A stretch of 64,000 bases of DNA. Origin: an uncultured Prevotella sp. (GTDB lineage: Bacteria; Bacteroidota; Bacteroidia; Bacteroidales; Bacteroidaceae). The position numbers and the translations under genes are program-made. The notes beneath the pieces were generated by a model. The model worked only from the letters and a program-made list of their open reading frames with translations, had not been told where the DNA came from and did no database searches. The DNA is taken from contig CALUGW010000006.1 in NCBI GenBank assembly GCA_944320305.1, forward strand, positions 51,565 to 115,564, read 5' to 3'. Of this stretch, positions 19,201 to 27,200 are shown in pieces; position 1 is the first letter of the stretch; every line of letters starts with the position of its first letter.

Positions 19201-20011
19201 CACGGGTCTCATGTCGTCATACGGCATCAGCCCAGACCGGCGCACGCCGAGCGGCGTGAGGGCCGCCATAATCCGCGAGAAGGGCACCAACGGCGAGCGC
19301 GAGATGGCCTACTCGCTCTATCTGGCGGGCTTCGACGTGAAGGACGTGATGATGACCGACCTCATCAGCGGGCGCGAGACGCTCGACGACATCAACATGA
19401 TTGTGTTCTGCGGAGGATTCTCCAACAGCGACGTTCTCGGCTCGGCCAAGGGCTGGGCGGGCGCGTTCCTCTTCAACCCCAAGGCCAAGGAGGCGCTCGA
19501 CCGCTTCTACGCCCGCCCCGACACACTGTCGCTCGGCGTGTGCAACGGCTGCCAGCTGATGATGGAGCTGGGCCTCGTCACGCCCTCTGACGACAAGCAG
19601 GGCCGCATGCTCCACAACGACTCGCGCAAGTTCGAGTCGGCTTTCGTCGGCGTGGACGTGCCGCGCAACGACAGCGTGATGTTCGGATCGCTCAGCGGCT
19701 CGAAGCTCGGCATCTGGGTGGCCCACGGCGAGGGCAAGTTCTCGCTGCCTTACCCTGAGGACCACTACAACGTGGTGCTGAAGTATTCCTACGCCGAATA
19801 CCCCGGCAACCCCAACGGCTCTGACTACGCCGTGGCAGGAATCGCCTCGGCCGACGGACGCCATCTGGCCATGATGCCCCACCTGGAGCGCGCCATCTTC
19901 CCATGGCAGAACGCCTGGTATCCGCAGAACCGCCGCGAGCGCGACGAGGTGACGCCGTGGATCGAGGCCTTCGTCAACGCCCGTAAGTGGGTGGAGGAGC
20001 ACACAAAGTGA
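16259..20011 (+). CDS. purL: Phosphoribosylformylglycinamidine synthase, single-chain form
   Basis: 1250 residues, the length of the large one-chain PurL. It converts FGAR, glutamine and ATP to FGAM in the fourth step of purine synthesis. Visible parts are the N-terminal PurS-like region, the two ATP-binding synthase halves (SLKAETHNFPTTVEPFNGAA near residue 243; GGGSVSSVDTGR) and the C-terminal class I glutaminase domain (CGGFSNSDVLGSAKGWA; nucleophile Cys in GVCNGCQ; His-Glu in HGEGKF). The gene stands alone with its own promoter; the next gene starts after a large hairpin. Confidence 0.96.
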   Translation: MILFFRTPQQSVIATETDHQLSQDEIRELCWLYGGATLEEGESLPGCFVGPRREMVTPWSTNAVEITQNMSLGGISRIEEYFPVASKDADHDPMLQRMYDGLDQTVFTVNHEPEPIKHVENLEEYNEQEGLALSKEEIEYLHKIEGELGRPLTDSEIFGFAQINSEHCRHKIFGGTFIIDGKEMESSLFAMIKKTTAENPNKILSAYKDNVAFARGPVVEQFAPKDQSTSDYFAVKDIESVISLKAETHNFPTTVEPFNGAATGTGGEIRDRMGGGTGSWPIAGTAVYMTAYPRLEAGATADGADGARDWERILPVRKWLYQTPEQILIKASNGASDFGNKFGQPLICGSVLTFEHKEGDEKYAYDKVIMLAGGVGYGTKRDCLKKEPQKGNKVVVVGGDNYRIGLGGGSVSSVDTGRYSNGIELNAVQRANPEMQKRAYNLVRALCEEDVNPVVSIHDHGSAGHLNCLSELVEECGGRIDMTKLPIGDKTLSAKEIIANESQERMGLLIDEKHIDHVRRIAERERAPMYVVGETTGDAHFSFVQGDGVKPFDLDVAQMFGHSPKTVMTDVTVERHYADVDYTKAGATGRDIEKYLENVLRLEAVACKDWLTNKVDRSVTGKIARQQCQGELQLPLSDCGVVALDYRGRSGIATALGHAPQAGLASPEAGSVLSVAEALTNIVWAPLADGMESLSLSANWMWPCRSQKGEDARLYSAVKALSDFCCAIHVNVPTGKDSLSMTQQYPDGTKIIAPGTVIVSAGGEVSDVRKVVSPVLVNDKNASLYHIDFSFDSQRLGGSAFAQSLGRVGDDVPTVKNPDYFCDAFNAVQELIRRGWVMAGHDISAGGLVTTLLEMCFANTTGGLHVNLHDLCQDGDIVKTLFAENPGVVIEVADEHKYEFKKLMEDLGVGYAKIGYPMPKERGLVLKLGDFEHTLDIDALRDVWYSTSHLLDRDQSRNGCADRRAANYKRQPLRLGFNRGFTGLMSSYGISPDRRTPSGVRAAIIREKGTNGEREMAYSLYLAGFDVKDVMMTDLISGRETLDDINMIVFCGGFSNSDVLGSAKGWAGAFLFNPKAKEALDRFYARPDTLSLGVCNGCQLMMELGLVTPSDDKQGRMLHNDSRKFESAFVGVDVPRNDSVMFGSLSGSKLGIWVAHGEGKFSLPYPEDHYNVVLKYSYAEYPGNPNGSDYAVAGIASADGRHLAMMPHLERAIFPWQNAWYPQNRRERDEVTPWIEAFVNARKWVEEHTK

Positions 20012-20026
20012 GGCTGATTTTCCCTT

Positions 20027-20077
20027 GAGGTTTGGGAGTCTTAGGAGTCATAGGAATCCTAAGTCTCCCAAACCTCA
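20027..20077. terminator. Long hairpin after purL
   Basis: GAGGTTTGGGAGTCTTAGGA at 20027-20046 pairs with TCCTAAGTCTCCCAAACCTC at 20058-20077 at 19 of 20 positions. It is followed by ATTTAAAATT rather than a pure T run. It may terminate purL or separate it from the chromate genes. Confidence 0.6.
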
Positions 20078-20094
20078 TTTAAAATTAAGACCAG

Positions 20095-20643
20095 ATGCGC
20101 AACATTTACATCGAGACCTTCACCACCTTCTTCCGCATCGGCATGTTCACCTTCGGCGGAGGCTACGCCATGATTCCGCTCATAGAGCAGGAAGTGGTGA
20201 ACCGCCACAAGTGGGTGACAAAGGAAGAGATGATAGACCTTATCGCCATCTCGCAGAGCTGCCCGGGCGTGTTCGCCATAAACCTGAGCACGTTCATAGG
20301 CTACCGCCTGCGCAAGACGCGCGGCGCGCTCTGCACTTCGATAGGCACGGCGCTGCCGTCGTTTCTCTGCATACTGCTCATAGCCATGTTCTTCCACCAG
20401 TTTGAGGACAACCCCGTGGTGGCGGCCATCTTCCGGGGCATCCGTCCGGCGGTTGTCGCGCTGATAGCCGTGCCCACGTTTGACCTGGCGCGGAGCGCGA
20501 AAATCAACATCGCCAACTGCTGGATTCCCGTTGCCGGGGCGCTGGCCATCTGGGCGTTCGGCGTCTCTCCCATTCTGATAATACTCATCGCGGCAGTCGG
20601 CGGCTACGTTTACGGCAAATACATCAAACCCACTGAGCAATGA
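20095..20643 (+). CDS. Chromate transporter family protein, first half
   Basis: 182 residues with one CHR domain: FTTFFRIGMFTFGGGYAMIP and SQSCPGVFAINLSTFIGYR are the family signatures, followed by several hydrophobic helices. Short CHR proteins occur as tandem pairs whose members insert with opposite topology and work together. Export of chromate is shown for some members, but the physiological substrate in most bacteria is unknown. The stop overlaps the next start as ATGA, so the two are translated as a pair. Confidence 0.88.
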   Translation: MRNIYIETFTTFFRIGMFTFGGGYAMIPLIEQEVVNRHKWVTKEEMIDLIAISQSCPGVFAINLSTFIGYRLRKTRGALCTSIGTALPSFLCILLIAMFFHQFEDNPVVAAIFRGIRPAVVALIAVPTFDLARSAKINIANCWIPVAGALAIWAFGVSPILIILIAAVGGYVYGKYIKPTEQ

Positions 20644-21215
20644 TTTTTGTCCATCTGTTCGTCACTTTCTTCTTCATCGGACTCTTCGGATTCGGCGGAG
20701 GCTACGGCATGCTGTCTCTGATACAGGGCGAGGTGGTGCACCACTGGCACTGGATGACCACGAGCGAGTTTACCGACATTGTGGCAATAAGCCAGATGAC
20801 GCCCGGCCCCATAGGCATAAACAGCGCGACCTACTGCGGGTTCACCGCCGTGCACAACGCCGGCTACGGCTATTCCATGTCGGTTGTGGGCAGCGCGCTG
20901 GCCACGTTCGCACTGATGTTGCCGTCTGTTGTCCTCATGATCCTCATCAGCCGGCTGTTCATCAAGTATATGAGCACATCCGTGGTGCAGTCTGTCTTCG
21001 CCGGACTCCGCCCCGCCGTCGTGGGACTGCTTGGCGCGGCCACGCTGCTGCTGATGACCCGCGAGAACTTTTCCGCGCCCGAGGAGAATCCCTGGCAGTT
21101 CTGGATCAGCGTCGCCCTGTTCATGTTCACGTTCGTGGGAGCGAAGTTCCTGCGCATAAACCCCATCAGGCTGATTGTCTATTCCGCGTTCGCCGGACTG
21201 CTTTTGCTCTATTAG
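20640..21215 (+). CDS. Chromate transporter family protein, second half
   Basis: 191 residues, the partner of the preceding gene with a four-base overlap. It carries FFFIGLFGFGGGYGMLSLIQ and SQMTPGPIGINSATYCGF, the second CHR signature, and about five predicted membrane segments. Its end lies 25 bases before the GH43 start, but the functions appear unrelated. Confidence 0.88.
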   Translation: MIFVHLFVTFFFIGLFGFGGGYGMLSLIQGEVVHHWHWMTTSEFTDIVAISQMTPGPIGINSATYCGFTAVHNAGYGYSMSVVGSALATFALMLPSVVLMILISRLFIKYMSTSVVQSVFAGLRPAVVGLLGAATLLLMTRENFSAPEENPWQFWISVALFMFTFVGAKFLRINPIRLIVYSAFAGLLLLY

Positions 21216-21240
21216 AATTTTTGGCTTAAGTATCCATAAG

Positions 21241-22215
21241 ATGAAAATCCAGATTACACTTGCCGCCGCGCTGCTGGCCGTGGCGGCCGCCGCGCAGGAG
21301 GCCAAGCCCCACCGCCGCCACTCGTTCAGCACAGACACGCTCATGGTTCACGACCCGGTGATGGCCGTTGAGGGCGGAGTCTTCCACGTGTTCAGCACCG
21401 GCAACGGCCTGCAGCACGCCACATCGCCCGACCGCCGCACGTGGACTGTCCACGCCGAGCCTGTGCTGGGCAGCATTCCGGCGTGGACCCGCGACTCCGT
21501 GCCGGGCTTCCGCCGTCATGTATGGGCGCCCGACGTAATCCGTTATCGCGGCCGCTGGTGGCTGGCTTACAGCTGCTCCACCTTCGGCAAGCGCACATCG
21601 GCCATCGGGCTGGCCTCGTCGGAGACTCTCGCCGTGGGCGCGGAGTGGCGCGACGAGGGGCCGCTGGTGTGCTCGCGCGAGGACCGCGACAACTGGAACG
21701 CCATCGACCCCAACTTCGTTATCGGCGACGACGGGCAGCCGTGGCTCACGTTCGGCTCCTTCTGGGACGGCATACAGCTCGTCCGTCTCGACTCCACCAT
21801 GCACGTTGCGGCCGGAGAGAGGCCGCGTACGATAGCCCGCCGCAAGACCACGGGGCGCGCCAACCCCATCGAGGCGCCGTTCATCTTCCGCCACGACGGC
21901 TGGTATTATCTTTTCGTTTCGTGGGACTACTGCTGCCGCGGCATGGAGAGCACCTACTGTGTGGCCGTGGGCCGCAGCCGCAGCGTGGCCGGGCCGTATC
22001 TCGACCGCGACGGGCGTGACATGCTCCAGGGCGGCGGCACGCTCGTGTTCGAGGGCGACAAGAAGGAGTTTGAGGCCGCAGGCCACAGCGCGGCCTACCG
22101 TTTCGGCGCTGAAGACCTCTTTATCTGCCACGGCTACAGCATTCCCCTGCGCGGTGCTTCCATCCTTGTGCAGCGCAAAATAGAGTGGACACCCGACGGC
22201 TGGCCAACACTATAA
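21241..22215 (+). CDS. Secreted GH43 family enzyme (arabinanase/arabinosidase type)
   Basis: 324 residues with a signal peptide (MKIQITLAAALLAVAAAAQ). The five-bladed propeller residues are visible: general base Asp38 in VHDPVM, pKa-modulating Asp156 in NAIDPNF and acid Glu211 in PIEAPF. NWNAIDPNFVIGDDGQPWLT and FGSFWDGIQL are typical of endo-1,5-alpha-L-arabinanases. The upstream frame to 21175 overlaps the chromate gene and lacks a signal peptide, so the ATG at 21241 is chosen. It probably acts with the larger GH43 at 24399 on arabinan side chains of pectin. Confidence 0.87.
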   Translation: MKIQITLAAALLAVAAAAQEAKPHRRHSFSTDTLMVHDPVMAVEGGVFHVFSTGNGLQHATSPDRRTWTVHAEPVLGSIPAWTRDSVPGFRRHVWAPDVIRYRGRWWLAYSCSTFGKRTSAIGLASSETLAVGAEWRDEGPLVCSREDRDNWNAIDPNFVIGDDGQPWLTFGSFWDGIQLVRLDSTMHVAAGERPRTIARRKTTGRANPIEAPFIFRHDGWYYLFVSWDYCCRGMESTYCVAVGRSRSVAGPYLDRDGRDMLQGGGTLVFEGDKKEFEAAGHSAAYRFGAEDLFICHGYSIPLRGASILVQRKIEWTPDGWPTL

Positions 22216-22352
22216 AAGGGTAAAAAGGTAAAAAAGTAAAAAGGCGAGGCAAAGGTAAAAGGGTAAAAAGGTAAAAAAGTAAAAAGGCAAATAGCAGAAA
22301 GGCTTCGGCGTAGCTCTTTTTACTTTTTTACCTTTTTACCCTTTTACCTTTC
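22214..22352. terminator. A-rich direct and inverted repeat acting as bidirectional terminator
   Basis: AAAAGGGTAAAAAGGTAAAA followed by AAGTAAAAAGGC occurs twice (about 22215 and 22257), and its complement CTTTTTACTTTTTTACCTTT follows at 22316-22350. It separates two convergent genes. The same AAAAGGT unit occurs four times after 26621. Confidence 0.7.
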
Positions 22353-22976
22353 TTATATTCCTGGGAAAGTGCTTATCAGCAGTGTGTCCGCGCCAGACTG
22401 CAGGCGCTCGATGGTCTGGTAATAGCTCACTGAGGTGGTGTCGATGTCCTCCCGTCCGGCCTGCGACGAGAGGTATCCGGCAGAGCGGACGGTGTTTGAC
22501 GAGCCGTCCTGCAGCGGCAGCAGGATGCCTTTGCCGGTGTGGTTCTTCGGCGAGAGCAGCGGCATCGGGCTTGCGTTGTTGTAGGTTGTGTAGACGTGCG
22601 AGGTCAGGTCGGTGGCGAAGTCATACTGTTCCTTTGTCAGGGTGGGGGCGTCCTTGGCCGCGAAGCGTGCCGCCAGCCCGTATGTCACCTTTGTAGCCAG
22701 CGGGAAGCTCACCGTTTTGTGCCACATCTGTCCGTCCATGGTGTCTCTTGATATGGAGCCGTCCGCGCCGACAAACTCCACAATCACGTCGGCCACCTCA
22801 TGCACGTCGGGGTCGGCCAGGCTCACGTTGTAGTCCATGCGGTAGCCCGTCACCACCTTTTCGCCGTAGTCCAGCCCCGGGCCTCCGGGCGCGTCGTCGC
22901 CGCCGCACGCCGTCATGCCGAGCGCAATGGCGCCGCACAGCGCGGCTGCCGCAGGCATACAGAAATTCTTTTTCAT
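22353..22976 (-). CDS. Small lipoprotein of unknown function
   Basis: 207 residues starting MKKNFCMPAAAALCGAIALG, with a lipobox ending in MTAC followed by GGDDAPGG, an acidic export-type sequence. The rest is beta-rich with no recognised motif. A minus-strand TAACTTTG box at 23060-23067 gives a leader of about 80 bases and supports this ATG. The placement between two GH43 genes hints at a role in carbohydrate binding, but nothing in the sequence shows it. Confidence 0.7.
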   Translation of the reverse strand: MKKNFCMPAAAALCGAIALGMTACGGDDAPGGPGLDYGEKVVTGYRMDYNVSLADPDVHEVADVIVEFVGADGSISRDTMDGQMWHKTVSFPLATKVTYGLAARFAAKDAPTLTKEQYDFATDLTSHVYTTYNNASPMPLLSPKNHTGKGILLPLQDGSSNTVRSAGYLSSQAGREDIDTTSVSYYQTIERLQSGADTLLISTFPGI

Positions 22977-23059
22977 TGTCGTCAGTTTTTGTTTTGTCTC
23001 TTTCCGGCCCGGCGCTCGCTGTGTGCCGTTAGGCCGCGCGCGCCCGCCGGTTGCGCCTG

Positions 23060-23067
23060 CAAAGTTA
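23060..23067 (-). promoter_or_regulatory. -7 element for the 22353-22976 lipoprotein
   Basis: Minus-strand TAACTTTG followed by GC. The -33 element is weak (TTGG). Confidence 0.45.
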
Positions 23068-23194
23068 AAACAAAATCCCACTGCCGCCAACTCGCTCCGC
23101 ATCATTTAACCGGTGGCGGCGCTTTTTTATGAATTTATTGCATCTCGGCGGCAAAATTAATGGTCTTGCGGTGTCTTTGTGATGCTATTTTTAC

Positions 23195-23202
23195 TATCTT
23201 TG
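23195..23202 (+). promoter_or_regulatory. -7 element for the SprT-like gene
   Basis: TATCTTTG at 23195-23202, with TTG-containing sequence (23165-23167) upstream at an imperfect distance. The ATG follows about 33 bases later. Confidence 0.45.
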
Positions 23203-23234
23203 CAGATGTGGCCTTGCCGCCGCGCACACCATGT

Positions 23235-23873
23235 ATGAAAGCTACACTTCAATACGCCAGAGACAAATTCCGGCTTTTCAACGGCCTGTATTTCAGCTCG
23301 GAGCTGCCTGAGCCCACGTTTGCCCTGAGCGCCGCCCGCACGTATCTGGGCCAGTTCAGCTGTCGCCGCAGCCGCCGGTGGCTGTTGGGCTGGGCCGTGC
23401 CCTCTGATTTCACAATACGGCTGAGCGTCCGCTACGACCTTTCTGAGCGCGAGCTGCAGAGTGTGTTGCTGCACGAGATGATACACTTCTACATCGCCTA
23501 CAAGGGCATCCGCGACACGTCGGCCCACGGGCGTGTGTTCCGCTCGATGATGGACGCGCTCAACACACGCCACGGCTGGAGCATCACCATAAGCTCGCGC
23601 GGGCGCGGCCTGCGCCCCGCCGCCGCCAGTCAGACGCGCCGCCGGCTTGTGCTGGCGCTCACGACCACCGACGGCCGCTACTGGCTCTCGGTGGTGAACC
23701 CCGGCTACCGGGCCGCCATCGACCGCAAGGCGCGTGCCGCCGCCACCGTCAGCAGCCACGTGTGGATTGAGACCGACGACAGCTTCTTCTGCGATTTCCC
23801 CGCCGTGCGCAGCCTCAGGGGGCGCAAGGTGGAGCGCGAGACATTCCTGAGAGTGACCGGCGGCAGGCTCTGA
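23235..23873 (+). CDS. SprT-like zinc metallopeptidase-fold protein
   Basis: 212 residues. The SprT-like domain carries the gluzincin motif HEMIH (80-84) in LLHEMIHFYIAYKG, with a further conserved region SAHGRVFRSMMDALNTRHGW. Members of this fold include the DNA-protein crosslink protease SPRTN, but the bacterial role is not established. The C-terminal 90 residues are arginine-rich and basic and lack an obvious CxxC zinc ribbon. The start at 23235 follows a TATCTTTG box; an overlapping ATG at 23231 is in another frame. Confidence 0.82.
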   Translation: MKATLQYARDKFRLFNGLYFSSELPEPTFALSAARTYLGQFSCRRSRRWLLGWAVPSDFTIRLSVRYDLSERELQSVLLHEMIHFYIAYKGIRDTSAHGRVFRSMMDALNTRHGWSITISSRGRGLRPAAASQTRRRLVLALTTTDGRYWLSVVNPGYRAAIDRKARAAATVSSHVWIETDDSFFCDFPAVRSLRGRKVERETFLRVTGGRL

Positions 23874-23912
23874 GCGGCTGTTTTTCAAGAACCGACCAAT
23901 AACAAATAACCA

Positions 23913-24383
23913 ATGAGAAAACTTTTACTGACACTGGCCGCCCTCTACGCGCTGGGCGGCGCGGCCCAGACGGAAAGCGCCGTGTGGGCCATTCAGGACC
24001 CATCGGGCGGCACTGTCGTGCCCGTCGGCAGCGTGGGCTTCCTGCTTTCGTCCGACAATCAGGACACGTTCTCCATCATCTGCAAGGACGGCACGCTGGT
24101 TGACGGCCTCTCGACCGTGAACATCGTGAAGACCACCCCCACCGGGATAGGCTCCGCCGCAGTCCCCGCCGCCACGCCGCAGCTCAGCGGCAGCGTGGCC
24201 GGGCGGCTCTCGCTGACGGGCTGCCGGGCCGGAACGCGCGTCGCCGTCTATGACGCCGCTGGCCGCGCCGTGCTTGCCACCGTGGCCGCCGACGGCCGGG
24301 CGGACCTCGACGTGAGCGCGCTGGCCTCCGGCCTTTATGTTCTTAAGGCCGGCGACACGGCGATAAAATTCATCAAGAAGTGA
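23913..24383 (+). CDS. Small secreted protein with type IX-like C-terminal sorting domain
   Basis: 156 residues: a signal peptide (MRKLLLTLAALYALGGAAQ), a short middle of about 65 residues without known domain, and a C-terminal segment with VAVYDAAGRAV, LDVSALASGLYVLKAGD and KFIKK. That pattern matches the type A sorting domain used by the type IX secretion system to export proteins. It is 15 bases before the large GH43 gene, so the two are likely co-transcribed. What the short passenger does is unknown; it may be an accessory to the GH43 enzyme. Confidence 0.75.
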   Translation: MRKLLLTLAALYALGGAAQTESAVWAIQDPSGGTVVPVGSVGFLLSSDNQDTFSIICKDGTLVDGLSTVNIVKTTPTGIGSAAVPAATPQLSGSVAGRLSLTGCRAGTRVAVYDAAGRAVLATVAADGRADLDVSALASGLYVLKAGDTAIKFIKK

Positions 24384-24398
24384 CGAAAGGAGGACAGC

Positions 24399-26621
24399 AT
24401 GAGAACAAAAACGATACTCGCGGCCGCAGCGATGGCCGCCTTTACGCTTGACGCCGCAGCGCAGTTCAAGGCGTATGACAACAGCGGTAACGAGATAACC
24501 ATTAACTCGCCGAGCCTGACGTTCGAGCCAACCGGCCAGCCCGACGGCTGGACCGTGGGCGGGCGCGACATCAGCGAGGTGCGCTCGCTGAGCATAATGC
24601 CTATGGCCGAGCGGCTCGACAGCTACCGGGCGCCGGCCTATCCCGACTATTACCGCTCGATCTCCGGCTGGGACAGCCGCGCCGAGTGGAACCTGGCCAA
24701 CGTCCACGATCCCTCCGTGGTCAAGGCCGACGACGGATATTACTATATGTACACCACCGACGCGAGCTTCGGCAACGTGCACAACGGCCACGGACACTTC
24801 ATGTGCCGCCGCTCGCGCGACCTCGTTGACTGGGAGTTCCTCGGCACCACCATGCCCTCGCTGCCCGCATGGGTGGAACCCAAGCTCAACGAGATACGCG
24901 CCGAAATGGGCCTCGGCCCGAGCACGGCTGACTTCAGCGACGACACGCAGTTCGGCTTCTGGGCGCCCTGCGTGCGCAAGGTGAAGAGCGGGCTCTACCG
25001 CATGTACTACGCCATAACCTGCCCCGGCACCATCGACGGCGACGGCACGTGGACCGAGCGGGCCTTCATTGGCCTGATGGAGACGGCCACGCCCGACGAC
25101 TGCGGCAGCTGGGTTGACAAGGGCTTCGTGGTGACAAACGCATCCGACAAGGGGCTGGCATACAACGTCAAGGCCGACGACTGGGCCAACTGCTACTTCA
25201 AGTGGAACGCCATAGACCCCTCCTACATCATCACCCCCGAGGGCGACCACTGGCTCGTCTACGGCTCCTGGCACTCGGGCTTTGCCGCCCTGCGGCTCGA
25301 CCCCGATTCCGGCAAGCCTCTCGATGAGCTTGGCAGCCCCTTCGGCACCGACATATCGGCCTACGGACAGCTGGTCAGCACACGCCAGACGGGCAACCGC
25401 TGGCAGGCGTCAGAGGCTCCCGAGGTGGCCTGGCGCGACGGATGGTACTACCTCTTCATGGCCTACGACGAGCTGTCGGTGGCCTACAACACGCGGGTGG
25501 TGCGCTCCCGCAGCATAACCGGGCCCTACGTGGGCATCGACGGCACCGACGTCACCACGCGCGGGGGCGACGCCTACCCAATACTCACGCACCCCTACCG
25601 GTTCGCCGAGGGCTGCGGCTGGGTGGGCATAAGCCACTGCGCCGTGTTCGACGACGGGCGCGGCAACTGGTTCTACGCCTCGCAGGGCCGCCTGCCGGCC
25701 GATGTCTACGGCGATGAGTACAGCAACGCCATAATGCAGGGCCACGTGCGACGCATCGTCTGGACCGAAGACGGTTGGCCGCTGGTGCTGCCCGAGCGCT
25801 ACGGGGCTGTGCCTCAGGCTCCCATAAGCGAGAGCGAGCTTGTGGGCCAGTGGGAAAACATAGCCCTCGACTACGCTTACCAGCACCAGGACGGCTCGTC
25901 GGCCGTGACGCTCAACGCCGACCACACCGTCAGCGGAGCGCCCTTTGCCGGGCAGCAGTGGAGCTTCGACGCCGGGCGGAACGTCCTAACCGTCGGCGGC
26001 GTGAAGCTCTACGTGGCCCGCGAGGCCGACTGGGAGGCCGCGCCGCGCGCCGCCACGCTGGTCTACGCCGGACTCGACGGCAAGCGCACGCTGTGGGGCA
26101 AGAAGTCGCAGGGCACCATGACCATCGGCGCCACCGACAACTCTGACGCTTTCTGGACGTCGTTCTCGCCCTACTACACGTCTGACAAGGGCGAGTGCAC
26201 GTTCCACTTCTCGTTCACCAACCACTCCGGCATGGCCAACAACTGGGACAACTGGCTGCTCGCCGTCACCAACGGACGCGAGCGCTCCACCAGCGGCTAC
26301 AAGGAGTATGCCGTGATCCGGGCCGACGCCTACGGCTGGGGCGACTACGCCACCGAGGCGCAGCGTGCCGCAGGCATGGCCAGCGACTACAACTGGGACA
26401 CCTTCAAGGCCGACATGAACGGGGCAAAGGTGGACATCACGCTGACCGTTGCCGACGGCAAGATGGACATGAAGACCCTGACGACCACCGCCGACGGACG
26501 CACATTCAACTACACCTACACCGTCAGCGGGCTGCCCGCCGGCGCCAAGGGGGCGTTCCTCACCACCGAGAAAGGCCACCTCGTGATAGACAACGCCGCT
26601 TGCAGCGTGGTTGAAAGGTAA
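24399..26621 (+). CDS. Secreted multi-domain GH43 enzyme (arabinan endo-1,5-alpha-L-arabinosidase type)
   Basis: 740 residues with a signal peptide (MRTKTILAAAAMAAFTLDAA). A short beta segment (20-70) precedes the five-bladed catalytic propeller (about 90-460) with base Asp104 in NVHDPSV, Asp273 in NAIDPSYI and acid Glu339 in ASEAPEV; VGISHCAVF and SQGRLPADVYG are GH43 arabinanase features. Residues 470-570 resemble the GH43_C2 lipocalin-like domain, and about 580-740 form a further beta-sandwich that may bind carbohydrate. It follows the small type IX-tailed gene, and together with the GH43 at 21241 forms an arabinan-degrading set without a SusC/SusD pair nearby. Confidence 0.9.
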   Translation: MRTKTILAAAAMAAFTLDAAAQFKAYDNSGNEITINSPSLTFEPTGQPDGWTVGGRDISEVRSLSIMPMAERLDSYRAPAYPDYYRSISGWDSRAEWNLANVHDPSVVKADDGYYYMYTTDASFGNVHNGHGHFMCRRSRDLVDWEFLGTTMPSLPAWVEPKLNEIRAEMGLGPSTADFSDDTQFGFWAPCVRKVKSGLYRMYYAITCPGTIDGDGTWTERAFIGLMETATPDDCGSWVDKGFVVTNASDKGLAYNVKADDWANCYFKWNAIDPSYIITPEGDHWLVYGSWHSGFAALRLDPDSGKPLDELGSPFGTDISAYGQLVSTRQTGNRWQASEAPEVAWRDGWYYLFMAYDELSVAYNTRVVRSRSITGPYVGIDGTDVTTRGGDAYPILTHPYRFAEGCGWVGISHCAVFDDGRGNWFYASQGRLPADVYGDEYSNAIMQGHVRRIVWTEDGWPLVLPERYGAVPQAPISESELVGQWENIALDYAYQHQDGSSAVTLNADHTVSGAPFAGQQWSFDAGRNVLTVGGVKLYVAREADWEAAPRAATLVYAGLDGKRTLWGKKSQGTMTIGATDNSDAFWTSFSPYYTSDKGECTFHFSFTNHSGMANNWDNWLLAVTNGRERSTSGYKEYAVIRADAYGWGDYATEAQRAAGMASDYNWDTFKADMNGAKVDITLTVADGKMDMKTLTTTADGRTFNYTYTVSGLPAGAKGAFLTTEKGHLVIDNAACSVVER

Positions 26622-26764
26622 AAAGGTAAAAAGGTAAAAAGGTAAAAAAAGGCTGCGCCGTGGCATGAGGCAGCAGGGGAACAACAGCATTCCCCGCGCC
26701 CTCGGGTCGCGGCGCGGCCTTTTCCGTCTCGTGTCTCCGCCCGCTTGCCCCGGCTTTTTCCGTT

Positions 26765-26956
26765 TAGTTGCAAATAAGGAACTAAAAAACAGCCCTATTG
26801 CATCGGAATTTTAGCACCTGCCGTCTCGCTCCCTGAAAAGGCCCTTTTCGCGGCGCAATATAGGCCATTTCGCCCTCCAATATGGCCTGTATTGGAAGCC
26901 AAAATGACCCGTCTTGCAAGTCGTTGGGAGTCAGGTTGTTAGACGGAACGGTGCGG
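26765..26956 (+). repeat. Family B dispersed repeat, copy 1
   Basis: It shares with 41765-41945 the order ACTAAAAAACAGCC, TTTTAGCACCTGCCGTCTCGCT, a GGCC/TATGG core and GTTGGGAGTCAGGTTGTTA..ACGG. The core TATAGGCCATTTCGCCCTCC resembles the family A core. Confidence 0.75.
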
Positions 26957-26987
26957 AACACCGGATTTTAACATAATTAAGTTAAGT

Positions 26988-27127
26988 GAATGTGCGCAAT
27001 TTGCCAAGCTGATGTTTGCTATGGATGTGCCACGTTTCTCCCGGTCACCCCGCGCTCCGACGCGGGGTGACCGGGAGAGGCGTGGGTCATTGCTAATAAA
27101 CATCAGCTTGGCAAAATGCGGACATTC
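26988..27127. repeat. Nested palindrome
   Basis: Outer 30-base arms (26988-27017 and 27098-27127, 28 matches) contain TTTGCCAAGCTGATGTTT and its complement. An inner perfect 17-base stem, CTCCCGGTCACCCCGCG at 27038-27054 with its partner at 27061-27077, has a six-base loop. CACGTTTCTCCC beside the inner stem recurs near 63149. Confidence 0.85.
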
Positions 27128-27134
27128 ACATATA

Positions 27135-27200
27135 AAGTAGCTGTTCAAAAAAAGAATATCTGCAAGATATGTGGTATCGATTAATTTTGAGCAGCTGCTT
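27135..27200 (-). repeat. AAGTAGCTGTTCAAAA element, plain copy
   Basis: AAGTAGCTGTTCAAAA at 27135-27150 and TTTTGAGCAGCTGCTT at 27185-27200 are terminal inverted repeats around a 34-base middle (ATATCTGCAAGATATGTGGT). The element recurs at 45012-45208 with a palindrome inserted. Here it abuts the stop of the broken HNH frame. Confidence 0.8.

Larger units (their letters stand above)
26622..27134. other. Intergenic region of low-complexity and palindromic repeats
   Basis: After the GH43 stop come four AAAAGGT units (26617-26650), a GC-rich stretch, family B repeat copy 1 and the nested palindrome at 26988-27127. No gene is supported here. Confidence 0.6.
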
